From Kitasatospora acidiphila (GTDB taxonomy: Bacteria; Actinomycetota; Actinomycetes; Streptomycetales; Streptomycetaceae), in contig NZ_VIGB01000003.1 of assembly GCF_006636205.1 (NCBI RefSeq), forward strand, positions 4,206,501 through 4,270,500: a DNA stretch of 64,000 bases. Direction: 5' to 3'. Below are positions 51,178 through 60,054 of the stretch, piece after piece. Within the stretch, counting starts at the first letter, position 1; every line of letters starts with the position of its first letter. The position numbers and the translations under genes were made by a program. The notes beneath the pieces were generated by a model, which saw nothing but the letters and a program-made list of their open reading frames with translations, made no database searches and was not told the DNA's origin.

Positions 51178-51755
51178 TTACCTGCCAGCCTTCCGAGGGC
51201 GCGCAGGCCGGCGAGGACCTCCTCGGCGGTCGGGGCGCCCTCCGGGTCCATCAGCCACTGGGTGAACATGCCGACGAGCAGCGCGTTCTGGACGGCGCCC
51301 ACGGTGCGCGCCGCGCTCTCGTCGACGGTCTCCTCCGGCACCTTGAGCAGGGCGGCGGCGAGCCCTCGGCGGCCCTGGCGCTGCGCGTCCAGCAGCAGCT
51401 CCCGCAGCGCCGGATCGTACTCGGCCTGGACGAACGCCTCGACGGAGGCGAGCCAGAGCTTGCGGGTGTCAGCGAACGAGGTGAGCATCTGGCGCCAGAG
51501 CTCCTGGTACTGCCCGCTGTCGTCGACCGCCGGGTCGAGGGCGGCGGCCAGGGCCGCGCCGAGATCCTGCCCCCACTCGTCCATCGCCCGCACGAAGGCC
51601 GCGGTGAGCAGCGCGTCCCGGGAGCCGAAGTGGTAGCCGATCGCGGCATGGTTCACGCCGGCGGCCGCCGCGATGTCGCGCACGGTGGTGCGGGCCCAGC
51701 CCTTCTCCTTGAGGCACTGGGCGGCCCCGGCCAGCAGGTCTTCACGGTTTCCCAT
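51174..51755 (-). CDS. TetR/AcrR family regulator
   Basis: A 193-aa repressor-type regulator. The helix-turn-helix at residues 20-50 (TTVRDIAAAAGVNHAAIGYHF) is clear, followed by an all-helical ligand domain. It is divergent from hrpA and convergent with fabG. A set of inverted repeats lies immediately upstream (51770-51816), the usual autoregulation arrangement. It may control fabG or export genes. As the last gene before the conserved hrpA, it marks the right edge of the cluster. Confidence 0.88.
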   Translation of the reverse strand: MGNREDLLAGAAQCLKEKGWARTTVRDIAAAAGVNHAAIGYHFGSRDALLTAAFVRAMDEWGQDLGAALAAALDPAVDDSGQYQELWRQMLTSFADTRKLWLASVEAFVQAEYDPALRELLLDAQRQGRRGLAAALLKVPEETVDESAARTVGAVQNALLVGMFTQWLMDPEGAPTAEEVLAGLRALGRLAGN

Positions 51756-51769
51756 GGCGCCAAGGCTAG

Positions 51770-51816
51770 CGCCAGCTGAACCAGTCGGTTAAGCCATTCG
51801 GTTTATCCAGCTGGCG
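51770..51816. promoter_or_regulatory. Probable TetR operator region
   Basis: CGCCAGCTG (51770-51778) and CAGCTGGCG (51808-51816) form a perfect 9-bp dyad. Inside it lie AACCAGTCGGTT (51779-51790), itself an inverted repeat with AACC/GGTT ends, and a related AAGCCATTCGGTT. It is 15 bases before the tetR start and 87 before hrpA. Confidence 0.6.
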
Positions 51817-51902
51817 AGTGTGACACTTGATGGGCCCGCGGAGATGGCCGGGCCCAGAAAACCGAGGTGCGGTCCCCCGCCCCTCCTTGCGACCCTTGAG
51901 GG

Positions 51903-54900
51903 ATGCCCGCGATGAGTTCCTCCGCCGCCCGATCCGCCGACGCCGCCGCCATCGGGGAGCTGGCGGCCCGGCTGCCCGAGCTGACGCTGCGCGACCAGCA
52001 GCGGATCGGCCGCCGGCTGGACGGGGCGCGCCGGGTGCGGGGGCCCGAGGCCCGCGCGGCCATCGCCGCCGAGCTGGCCGTCGAGATCGACCGCGCCGAG
52101 CTGCGGATCGAGCAGCGCCGCCAGGCCGTCCCCGAGATCCGCTATCCCGCCGAACTGCCGGTCAGCCAGAAGAAGGACGACATCCTGGCCGCGATCCGGG
52201 ACCACCAGGTGGTGATCGTCGCGGGCGAGACCGGCTCCGGCAAGACCACCCAGATCCCGAAGATCTGCCTGGAGCTGGGCCGCGGCGTCAAGGGCCTGGT
52301 CGGCCACACCCAGCCGCGCCGGATCGCAGCCCGCACGGTGGCCGAGCGGGTCGCCGAGGAGATCGGCACCCCGCTCGGCGAGACGGTCGGCTGGAAGGTC
52401 CGGTTCACCGACCAGGTCGGCCAGGACACCCTGGTCAAGCTGATGACCGACGGCATCCTGCTCGCCGAGATCCAGACCGACCGCGAACTGCGCCAGTACG
52501 ACACCCTGATCATCGACGAGGCGCACGAGCGCAGCCTCAACATCGACTTCATCCTCGGCTACCTCAAGCAGCTGCTCCCCCGCCGCCCCGACCTCAAGGT
52601 CGTCATCACCTCGGCGACCATCGACCCCGAGCGGTTCGCCCGCCACTTCGGCGACGCCCCGATCGTCGAGGTCTCCGGCCGCACCTATCCCGTCGAGGTC
52701 CGCTACCGGCCACTGGTCGACGACACCGCCGACGCCGAGGACGGCGACGAGGTGGACCGCGACCGCGACCAGATCCAGGCGATCTGCGACGCCGCGGAGG
52801 AGCTGCAGGCCGAGGGCCCTGGCGACATCCTGGTCTTCCTCTCCGGCGAGCGCGAGATCCGCGACACCGCCGATGCCCTCAACAAGCTGAACTTGAAGTT
52901 CACCGAAGTCCTGCCGCTCTACGCCCGGCTGAGCTCGGCCGAGCAGCACAAGGTCTTCCAGCGCTCCACCAAGCGCCGGATCGTGCTGGCCACCAATGTC
53001 GCCGAGACCTCGCTGACGGTGCCCGGCATCAAGTACGTGATCGACCCGGGCACGGCCCGGATCTCGCGCTACAGCCACCGCACCAAGGTGCAGCGGCTGC
53101 CGATCGAGGCGATCAGCCAGGCCAGCGCCAACCAGCGCAAGGGCCGCTGCGGCCGTACCAGCGACGGCATCTGCATCCGGCTCTACTCGGAGGAGGACTT
53201 CCTCTCCCGCCCGGAGTTCACCGACGCCGAGATCCTGCGCACCAACCTGGCCTCGGTGATCCTGCAGATGACCGCCGCCGGCCTGGGCGACATCTCGGCC
53301 TTCCCGTTCCTGGACCCGCCGGACTCGCGCAACATCAAGGACGGCGTCAACCTGCTCCAGGAGCTCGGCGCCCTCGACCCGGAGCAGCAGGACCCGCGCA
53401 AGCGCCTCACCTCGCTCGGCCGCAAGCTGGCCCAGCTGCCGGTCGACCCCCGGCTGGCCCGGATGGTGCTGGAGGCCGACAAGAACGGCTGCGTCCGCGA
53501 CGTCATGGTGATCGCCGCCGCGCTCTCCATCCAGGACCCGCGCGAACGCCCCACCGAGAAGCGGCAGGCGGCCGACGAGCGGCACCGCCGGTTCACCTCG
53601 GAGACCTCCGACTTCCTCTCCTACCTGGCGATGTGGCGGTACGTCAGGGAGCAGCAGAAGGAGCTGTCGTCGTCCGCCTTCCGCCGGATGTGCAAGGCCG
53701 AGTTCCTCAACTACCTGCGGATACGGGAGTGGCAGGACATCTACATCCAACTGCGCACCGTCGCGAAGCAGTTGGGCGTCACCATCGAGGCAGAGTCAAC
53801 TAGCGGCTCCGCCGCGTGGCACGACGACGCCGAGCCGGACGCCGACCGGATCCACCAGTCGCTGCTGGCCGGCCTGCTCTCCCACGTCGGCCTGTTCGAC
53901 GTGGAGAAGCGCGAGTACGGCGGCGCCCGCGGTGCCCGGTTCGCGGTCTTCCCTGGCTCCGGCCTGTTCAAGAAGCCGCCGCGCTGGGTGATGTCGGCCG
54001 AGCTGGTGGAGACCTCGCGGCTCTGGGCCCGGATCAACGCCAAGATCGAGCCGGAGTGGATCGAGCCGCTCGCCGCCCACCTGATCAAGCGCACCTACAG
54101 CGAGCCGCACTGGGAGAAGAAGGCCGGCGCGGTGATGGCCTATGAGCGGGTCACCCTCTACGGCGTACCGATCGTCGCCCAGCGCCGGGTCAACTACGGC
54201 CGGATCGACCCGGAGCTCTGCCGCGAACTGTTCATCCGCAACGCCCTGGTGGAGGGCGACTGGGAGACCCACCACCAGTTCTTCGCCGCCAACCGCCGGA
54301 TGCTCGACGAGGTCGAGGAGCTGGAGAACCGGGCCCGCCGCCGCGACATCCTGGTGGACGACCAGACCCTGTTCGACTTCTACGACGCCCGGCTGCCCGA
54401 GGAGACCGTCTCCACCCGGCACTTCGACGCCTGGTGGAAGAAGGCCCGGCACGACCAGCCCGACCTGCTCAACTTCGAGAAGTCGATGCTGATCAACGAC
54501 GCCGCCGACGGCGTCACCGAGGCGGACTACCCGGACTACTGGCAGCAGGGCAAGCTCCGCTTCAAGCTGACCTACCAGTTCGAGCCGGGCAGCGATGCGG
54601 ACGGCGTGACCGTGCACATCCCGCTGCCGGTGCTCAACCAGGTGTCCGCCGAGGGCTTCGACTGGCAGATCCCGGGCCTGCGAGGCGAGTTGGTCACCGC
54701 GTACATCCGGGCCCTGCCCAAGGCGATCCGGCGCAACTTCGTGCCGGCGCCGGACTTCGCCAAGGCCGCGCTGCGCGAACTGACCGACCGCCAGGAGCCG
54801 TTGCTGCCCAGCCTGGAGCGGGTGCTGCACCGGATGTCCGGGGTGCCGATCCCGCCGGAGGCCTGGGACGACGACCGGGTGCCGGAGCACCTCAAGGTGA

Positions 54901-55901
54901 CCTTCCGGGTGGTGGACGGCAAGCGCAAGCTGGCCGAGTCCAAGGATCTGGAGGAGCTGCGCCTCAAGCTCAAGCCCAAGCTCAAGGAGACCCTCTCCTC
55001 GGCCGCCAGCGGCCAGGGCATCGAGCGCACCGGCCTGACCGCCTGGCCGGCCGACCTGCCGCAGCTGCAGCGGACCTTCGAGCAGCGCTCCCGGGGCCAC
55101 TCGCTGCGCGCCTACCCGGCGCTGACCGACGACGGCGACAGCGTGTCGATCAAGCTCTACGACACCCCGCAGGCCCAGGCGCAGGCGATGTGGCAGGGCA
55201 CCCGGCGGCTGCTGCTGCTCACCTGCAACTCCCCGGCCAAGCAGATCCAGGCCCGGCTGGGCAACCAGGCCAAGCTGGCGCTCTCCTACAACCCGCACGG
55301 CTCGGTGCCGGCGCTGTTCGAGGACATCACGGCCTGTGCCACCGACCGGCTGATGGCCCTGAACGGCGGGGTGGCCTGGGACGCCGAGTCCTTCGCCAAG
55401 CTCTATGACGCGGTGCGGGCCGATCTGTACGAGCTGTCGGCGGACACCACCCTGAAGACGGCCTCCGCGCTGATCGCCTACCACCGGGCCGGCAACCGGC
55501 TGAAGACGGTGCAGAGCCCGGTGCTGCTCTCCGCGGTCAACGACGTCAAGCTGCACCTGGCCTCGCTGGTCCACCCGGGCTTCGTGACCGCGACGGGCTG
55601 GCAGCGGCTGGGCGACGTCAAGCGGTACCTGATCGCGGTGGACCGGCGGCTGGAGGCGCTGCCCAACCACCCGCAGCGCGACCTGACCAACCTGTACAAG
55701 GTGCAGGAGGTGCAGCGGGCCTACGGCGAGCTGCTGGCGGCCGTGCCGGCCGGGCAGCAGCCGACCGAGGAGGTGCGGCAGATCCGCTGGATGATCGAGG
55801 AGCTGCGGGTGAGCTTCTTCGCGCAGTCGCTGGGCACCCCGGCGCCGGTGTCGGAGAAGCGGATCCTCAAGGCGATGGACGCCGCCCGCGCCACGCTCTG
55901 A
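51903..55901 (+). CDS. hrpA: ATP-dependent RNA helicase HrpA
   Basis: A 1332-aa DEAH-box helicase of full HrpA length. Walker A is GETGSGKTTQ (about residue 110), the DEAH box is IIDEAHERS, motif III is ITSATIDPERF, and motifs V-VI include LATNVAETSLTVPGIKYVIDPG and QRKGRCGRTSDG. The long C-terminal half carries the HA2, OB and DUF3418-type regions. ATG 51903. It is one of the longest unbroken genes here, which contrasts with the broken NRPS genes. A terminator follows. Confidence 0.95.
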   Translation: MPAMSSSAARSADAAAIGELAARLPELTLRDQQRIGRRLDGARRVRGPEARAAIAAELAVEIDRAELRIEQRRQAVPEIRYPAELPVSQKKDDILAAIRDHQVVIVAGETGSGKTTQIPKICLELGRGVKGLVGHTQPRRIAARTVAERVAEEIGTPLGETVGWKVRFTDQVGQDTLVKLMTDGILLAEIQTDRELRQYDTLIIDEAHERSLNIDFILGYLKQLLPRRPDLKVVITSATIDPERFARHFGDAPIVEVSGRTYPVEVRYRPLVDDTADAEDGDEVDRDRDQIQAICDAAEELQAEGPGDILVFLSGEREIRDTADALNKLNLKFTEVLPLYARLSSAEQHKVFQRSTKRRIVLATNVAETSLTVPGIKYVIDPGTARISRYSHRTKVQRLPIEAISQASANQRKGRCGRTSDGICIRLYSEEDFLSRPEFTDAEILRTNLASVILQMTAAGLGDISAFPFLDPPDSRNIKDGVNLLQELGALDPEQQDPRKRLTSLGRKLAQLPVDPRLARMVLEADKNGCVRDVMVIAAALSIQDPRERPTEKRQAADERHRRFTSETSDFLSYLAMWRYVREQQKELSSSAFRRMCKAEFLNYLRIREWQDIYIQLRTVAKQLGVTIEAESTSGSAAWHDDAEPDADRIHQSLLAGLLSHVGLFDVEKREYGGARGARFAVFPGSGLFKKPPRWVMSAELVETSRLWARINAKIEPEWIEPLAAHLIKRTYSEPHWEKKAGAVMAYERVTLYGVPIVAQRRVNYGRIDPELCRELFIRNALVEGDWETHHQFFAANRRMLDEVEELENRARRRDILVDDQTLFDFYDARLPEETVSTRHFDAWWKKARHDQPDLLNFEKSMLINDAADGVTEADYPDYWQQGKLRFKLTYQFEPGSDADGVTVHIPLPVLNQVSAEGFDWQIPGLRGELVTAYIRALPKAIRRNFVPAPDFAKAALRELTDRQEPLLPSLERVLHRMSGVPIPPEAWDDDRVPEHLKVTFRVVDGKRKLAESKDLEELRLKLKPKLKETLSSAASGQGIERTGLTAWPADLPQLQRTFEQRSRGHSLRAYPALTDDGDSVSIKLYDTPQAQAQAMWQGTRRLLLLTCNSPAKQIQARLGNQAKLALSYNPHGSVPALFEDITACATDRLMALNGGVAWDAESFAKLYDAVRADLYELSADTTLKTASALIAYHRAGNRLKTVQSPVLLSAVNDVKLHLASLVHPGFVTATGWQRLGDVKRYLIAVDRRLEALPNHPQRDLTNLYKVQEVQRAYGELLAAVPAGQQPTEEVRQIRWMIEELRVSFFAQSLGTPAPVSEKRILKAMDAARATL

Positions 55902-55916
55902 GCCCGTTGGGGCGTA

Positions 55917-55954
55917 CCCCCAGGTCGGGCCGATCGGCCGGTTCGACCTGGGGG
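55917..55954 (+). terminator. Hairpin terminator after hrpA
   Basis: Perfect 11-bp stem CCCCCAGGTCG (55917-55927) with CGACCTGGGGG (55944-55954), 16 bases past the hrpA stop. Confidence 0.75.
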
Positions 55955-56029
55955 CCCCGGATGCAGTACGATCTGTCTTGTCGCCGCCGAGAGCAGCGGC
56001 AAACAACTGCGACAAGCAGTGAAATGCCT

Positions 56030-56103
56030 GGCCCTGTGGAGCAGTTGGTTAGCTCGCCACCCTGTCAAGGTGGAGGTCGCGGGTTCAAGTCCCGTCAGGG
56101 TCG
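56030..56103 (+). tRNA. tRNA-Asp (GTC), second copy
   Basis: 74-nt cloverleaf nearly identical to 109-182 and in the same orientation. It differs at the third acceptor pair (C-G instead of T-A), a compensated change that keeps the stem. The two copies flank the whole biosynthetic cluster and hrpA. Confidence 0.95.
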
Positions 56104-56110
56104 CCAGTGC

Positions 56111-56144
56111 GAGAGGTCCGGAACCGTGAGGTTCCGGACCTCTC
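56111..56144 (+). terminator. Terminator after tRNA-Asp
   Basis: Perfect 15-bp stem GAGAGGTCCGGAACC (56111-56125) with GGTTCCGGACCTCTC (56130-56144), loop GTGA, then GTCGTTT. Confidence 0.85.
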
Positions 56145-56526
56145 GTCGTTTCGGCTGCCGTCCGCACCGCCGAGGGACTCGACGAGCCGTCAGGCGGCAT
56201 TATCGGCAGCTTGGTCCAGGCCACAAGAGTGCCTGCTGTGACGGTCGTCACTTATCTTTCCTTGAACTTCGTGAGCTCGGACCCCTCCAACAGTGCCAGT
56301 CATTTAATATATAAAATTGCACCTGCTTTCCGGGCATTCCCCTCTCCGGTCACCCGGATTTCCCTTCGCCCCGGGCGCCACAATGGATATCCATTGTTTC
56401 GCCATTTCCTGGTCAACTGACAGTCATGAAACAGTTGATACTCATGTCAGACCGGCCCGTCGGTGCATTGACGTCCAACAACCGGTCGGCGCCTCGACCC
56501 GGACCGGAAAAGCCTCCGGGGCATGC
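56145..56526. other. Gene-free, partly AT-rich region between tRNA-Asp and bldC
   Basis: No supported gene. It includes an AT-rich stretch around 56300-56325 (TTTAATATATAAAATTG), very unusual for this genome. There is a perfect 18-bp palindrome (56380-56397) and a TCAACTG/CAGTTGA inverted repeat (56413-56419 and 56430-56436). Short ORFs here lack ribosome binding sites and run through the bldC terminator. Confidence 0.6.
56380..56397. repeat. Perfect 18-bp palindrome
   Basis: ACAATGGATATCCATTGT equals its own reverse complement over all 18 bases. It lies in non-coding sequence 236 bases beyond the tRNA-Asp terminator and is followed by TTTC. It could be a dimeric regulator site; the partner is unknown. 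Confidence 0.6.
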
Positions 56527-56575
56527 CGAAGGGGCCACCTCCCGGACCCGGCGGAGTCCAGGGGCGGCCCCTTCG
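56527..56575 (-). terminator. Long-loop hairpin downstream of bldC
   Basis: CGAAGGGGCC (56527-56536) pairs with GGCCCCTTCG (56566-56575), a perfect 10-bp stem with a G/C-rich inner loop, starting 57 bases past the bldC stop. Confidence 0.5.
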
Positions 56576-56632
56576 ATCAAGCTGTGCGCCAACGTGCCGG
56601 CGGCGGGATGAGCAGCCCGCCGCGGGCGACCG

Positions 56633-56839
56633 TCAGGCCTCGGTGCGCTGAGCCGGAATCCCGGCCAGCAGTGCCCGCACCTCCGCCTCCCGGTAACGGC
56701 GGTGGCCGCCGAGCGTGCGGATGGACGTGAGCTTGCCCGCCTTGGCCCACCGGGTCACCGTCTTGGGGTCCACGCGGAACATGGTGGCGACCTCTGCCGG
56801 CGTCAGCAGGGGCTCGGCGTCAGGGGTACGAGCGGTCAT
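56633..56839 (-). CDS. bldC: Developmental regulator BldC
   Basis: A 68-aa MerR-like winged-helix DNA-binding protein that holds back sporulation genes in Streptomyces. The sequence, from EPLLTPAEVATMFRVDPKTV through TSIRTLGGHRRYREAEV, is essentially the S. coelicolor BldC I know, differing mainly near the C-terminus (GIPAQRTEA). It binds DNA cooperatively as head-to-tail oligomers. ATG 56839 is preceded by GAGGAGG. The upstream region contains repeated TCGGTTAT elements (56934 and 57087). A core gene, not part of the cluster. Confidence 0.97.
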   Translation of the reverse strand: MTARTPDAEPLLTPAEVATMFRVDPKTVTRWAKAGKLTSIRTLGGHRRYREAEVRALLAGIPAQRTEA

Positions 56840-57447
56840 GAGCGGCCTCCTCGGAGAACCGAACCAGGGCGGTTCTATCCTTCAAATTCTGCACCTTGGC
56901 CCGCGATGCCCGAAATGGCACGGACGGACCGAGTCGGTTATAGGACGAACGGCTTGTCCTGGTGTCTACAACTACACCATCCGTCCAGCCCTATCGACCA
57001 AACCGCCAAAATTGGCCCCTCACGGGTTCAAGAGTGGCGGAAGGCGATGGACCATCCCATAACGGACAGTCACTGAATCGCGACATTCGGTTATGGGACG
57101 CCCAGACCTATCGTTTCCCCCCAAAGCGCACATCGACCCCGGATCCACCCAAAAGTGGGCAGGGGTGATGAGACTTGGGCGGCTTGTCCCATTTTTACCG
57201 TTACTCGTAAGTTCGCGTCAACGGTGAGTAGTGTCACGTTAATGGGGTATTGACCCGAACCGGGACCTTCGTCCCAAGAGTCCCGAACATTTTTCCTACA
57301 AGGTACACACACCGGTGCCACCAACTGGCTCCCCCGACTCCCACGCCCGGCCGCAGGCCGGACGGCCCGTGCGCTCCCCGCGCCCGTCCCCCGTGCGAAC
57401 TCCCCCTGTTGACCCCCGTCAGCCCCTCCCGCCGCCCCGAGCCCCCG
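56840..57447. other. Long non-coding region upstream of bldC with GTTAT repeats
   Basis: No gene supported over 608 bp. TCGGTTATAGGACG (56934-56947) recurs as TCGGTTATGGGACG (57087-57100). An inverted relative, TCCCATAAC (57055-57063), pairs with the second copy (GTTATGGGA, 57090-57098). The bldC promoter must lie in this stretch; the part near 57447 is downstream of the leftward gene that ends there. Confidence 0.6.
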
Positions 57448-58365
57448 TCAGTTGGCCTGACGCAGTGCCTGTACCCGGCGCCAGCGCTCGGTCACCGTCT
57501 CGTAGACCTGCGCCGCGGTATCCGCATCCCCCGCCCGCAGCGCCGCCAATCCGTCGGCCAGCTCGCCGGCCGACTGGTCCGCCGCCAGCGTCTGCTCCCC
57601 CATCACGTGCACCAGCCCCCCGTAGTCCAGTTCCACCAGCGAGCGCGGATGGAACTCCTCCAGCCAGCGGCCCACCTCCTCGGCGCCCTCCGCCAGCGGG
57701 GTTCCGCTCAGCTTCTCGCGCAGCACCCGGTAGCCGCGCGCCACCCGGCGGCGGGCCTGCGCCATGGTGGTCAGGTAGAACAGCGCCGCCGGCTCCACGC
57801 CCTCGCCCTGGCCGGGCCCGCCGGCGGGCAGGTACCGCCGGTCCTCCGGCCCGAACGGCAGGAACCAGCGGACCGGCACCTCCCAACGGCTGGTCAGGAT
57901 CCACGGCCGGGCATCCGGGTGGGCCGAGCGCCAGCTCGCCTGGGCGGCCAGCGCCTCCTCCCGCACCGTCCGCGGCAGCACGGTCTCCAGCAGCGTCACC
58001 GGCAGCGAGTCCCGCAGCTCCTCCAGGGCCTGCCAGCTGCGCAGCCGGGTGGCCCACGGGCAGACGTAGGCGACCGAGTCGACCACCCGCACGAAGGCGC
58101 CCTCGTGCTCCCGCGCCGCCCCGTCCCAGGAGGGCGCGGCGCGCGACGGGCGGGGCAGCAGCTCGGCGAGCGCCTCCCGCTGTGCTTCGAGCGCCGCCCG
58201 GGCCACCGGCTGGTCGGCCGAGGCCGCGTCCGGCCCGCGACCGGCCAGCTCGGCCTGCCAGCGGGCCCGATCCGGCTCGGGCAGTGCCGCGAGGGGCTCG
58301 TACACCCGCAGGTGGGCGGCGTAGGGCGGCAACACGGAAGTGCGCACAGCGGTCACGTCCTGCAT
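57448..58365 (-). CDS. Conserved hypothetical protein next to bldC (SCO4090-like)
   Basis: Function not known. A 305-aa soluble protein with no signal peptide or membrane segment. It is rich in Ala, Leu, Arg and Trp, with conserved-looking stretches SVAYVCPWATRLRSW, WEVPVRWFLPFGPEDR and an EEFHPRSLVELDYGGLVH segment near the C-terminus. Position between bldC and vdh matches my memory of SCO4090. ATG 58365 (MQDVTAVRTSVLPPY) gives the expected length; the open frame extends further upstream but overlaps vdh coding sequence. It is divergent from vdh. Confidence 0.8.
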   Translation of the reverse strand: MQDVTAVRTSVLPPYAAHLRVYEPLAALPEPDRARWQAELAGRGPDAASADQPVARAALEAQREALAELLPRPSRAAPSWDGAAREHEGAFVRVVDSVAYVCPWATRLRSWQALEELRDSLPVTLLETVLPRTVREEALAAQASWRSAHPDARPWILTSRWEVPVRWFLPFGPEDRRYLPAGGPGQGEGVEPAALFYLTTMAQARRRVARGYRVLREKLSGTPLAEGAEEVGRWLEEFHPRSLVELDYGGLVHVMGEQTLAADQSAGELADGLAALRAGDADTAAQVYETVTERWRRVQALRQAN

Positions 58366-58533
58366 GGTCGCACGGGCCACCGACGGAACGGGAGGCAGCG
58401 ACCGATGCAATCCGGCCGTTCCGAGCCCCATTCGTGGCCGTCCGGGGGGATCTGCGCGGGGCACCCGCCGACTAGGCTTCGCGGTAGATGCCCGCACCAC
58501 AGCAGCGGGCCCGCAGATACTGGAGTCACCACA

Positions 58534-59708
58534 GTGACCGACGTACGCACCGAGTCCGCGACGCACCCCGCACCAGGCGTGCTCAGCCGGATCTTCCGTA
58601 CTGAACAGGACGGCGCCCCGGGCGACGGGCACGAGCAGGTCGTGCTCTGCCACGACCGGACGTCCGGCCTCAAGGCGATCATCGCCATCCACTCCACCGC
58701 CCTGGGCCCGGCCCTCGGCGGCACCCGGTTCCACCAGTACGACTCCGAAGAGGAGGCGCTGGAGGACGCGCTGCGGCTGTCCCGCGGGATGAGCTACAAG
58801 AACGCGCTGGCCGGGCTCGACCTGGGCGGCGGCAAGGCCGTGATCATCGGCGACCCGAAGGCCAAGGCCGAGGGCGGCGACAAGTCCGAGGCGCTGCTGC
58901 GCGCCTACGGCCGCTTCGTGCAGTCGCTGGACGGCCGCTACATCACCGCCTGCGACGTGGGCACCTACGTCCAGGACATGGATGTGATCGCCCGTGAGTG
59001 CGACTACGTCACCGGCCGCTCCCCGAGCAGGGCGGCGCCGGCGACTCCTCGGTGCTGACCTCGTACGGCGTCTTCCAGGGCATGCGGGCCTCCGCCCAGG
59101 CCCGCTGGGGCCAGCCGACGCTGCGCGGCAAGCGGGTCGGCGTGGCCGGCGTCGGCAAGGTCGGCCACTACCTGGTCGGCCACCTGGTCGCCGACGGTGC
59201 CACCGTGGTGATCACCGACGTCTCCGAGGCCGCCGTCAACCGGGTCCGGGCCGCCCACCCCGACGTCGAGGTGGTCGCCGACACCCAGGCGCTGCTGGGC
59301 GCCAAGCTGGACGTCTACGCCCCCTGTGCCCTGGGCGGCGCGCTGGACGACGACACCGTGGCCCAGCTGACCGCGGCCGGCACCTCGGTGGTCTGCGGCG
59401 CGGCCAACAACCAGCTGGCCCACCCGGGTGTGGAGAAGGACCTCGCCGACCGCGGCATCCTCTACGCGCCCGACTACCTGGTGAACTCCGGCGGTGTGAT
59501 CCAGGTGGCCGACGAGATCGACGGCTTCAACTTCGAGCGGGCCAAGAACAAGGCGACCAAGATCTTCGACACCACGCTGGAGATCTTCACCCGGGCCGCC
59601 GCCGACGGCGTGCCCCCGGCGGTCGCCGCCGACCGGCTGGCCGAGCGCCGGATGCGTGAGATCAGCGCCCTGCGCACGATCCTGCTGCCGGGCGCACGCA
59701 AGGGCTGA
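58534..59708 (+). CDS. vdh: Valine (branched-chain amino acid) dehydrogenase, with one frameshift
   Basis: An NAD-dependent Leu/Phe/Val dehydrogenase-family enzyme that deaminates valine to 2-ketoisovalerate, feeding branched fatty acids and antibiotics. GTG 58534 follows GGAG. The catalytic region GGGKAVIIGDPK and the nucleotide site GVAGVGKVGHYL are present, about 390 aa in all. The frame is lost at a CCCC run (59021-59024): the first part is open to 59058 and the second from about 59020 to 59708, and one added C restores TGRSPEQGGAGDSSVLTSYG. I regard the gene as intact and the break as a sequencing error. A hairpin follows the stop. Confidence 0.88.
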
Positions 59709-59717
59709 CGCTCCGTA

Positions 59718-59747
59718 ACCGGGTCCTGATCACAATGTGGACCCGGA
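59718..59747 (+). terminator. Terminator after vdh
   Basis: Stem ACCGGGTCC (59718-59726) with GGACCCGGA (59739-59747, eight perfect pairs), ten bases past the vdh stop. Confidence 0.6.
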
Positions 59748-60054
59748 TTGCCGCTTGTCCCCCGATCGGGCGCCGCCAGGGCCACGGTCGGGGGATAATC
59801 AGTGCCGGAACAACAACCTCGATCCACCCGCCGGGCACCCTGAGACGGCCCGGAAATCCCCGTCCGACCAGGAGCGTCCTGGTCCCGGGGAGCGACAGTG
59901 CGCGCCACGTCACACTGGCGACGTACCGTCCGAGGGCGGAAACAGGTACCGTTGATGCTCCAAGGGACGGTTTCCCGATTCGGGCAAGCCGCTCCCGATC
60001 ATGAACACGTGTCAGACTCGGGGCCGTGAGCCCCATCGTTGAGGGGGTCGACCC
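59748..60054. other. Gene-free region upstream of the DUF3073 gene
   Basis: I see no gene. It contains a CCCCCGA/TCGGGGG dyad (59760-59766 and 59790-59796) and, next to the DUF3073 start, the GAGGGGG ribosome binding site. The promoter of the DUF3073 gene must be in this stretch. Confidence 0.55.

Noticed and set aside
56426..56611. 61-aa plus-strand ORF near bldC (starts MKQLILMSD)
   Set aside because: No ribosome binding site, proline- and arginine-rich random composition, and it runs through the bldC terminator hairpin.
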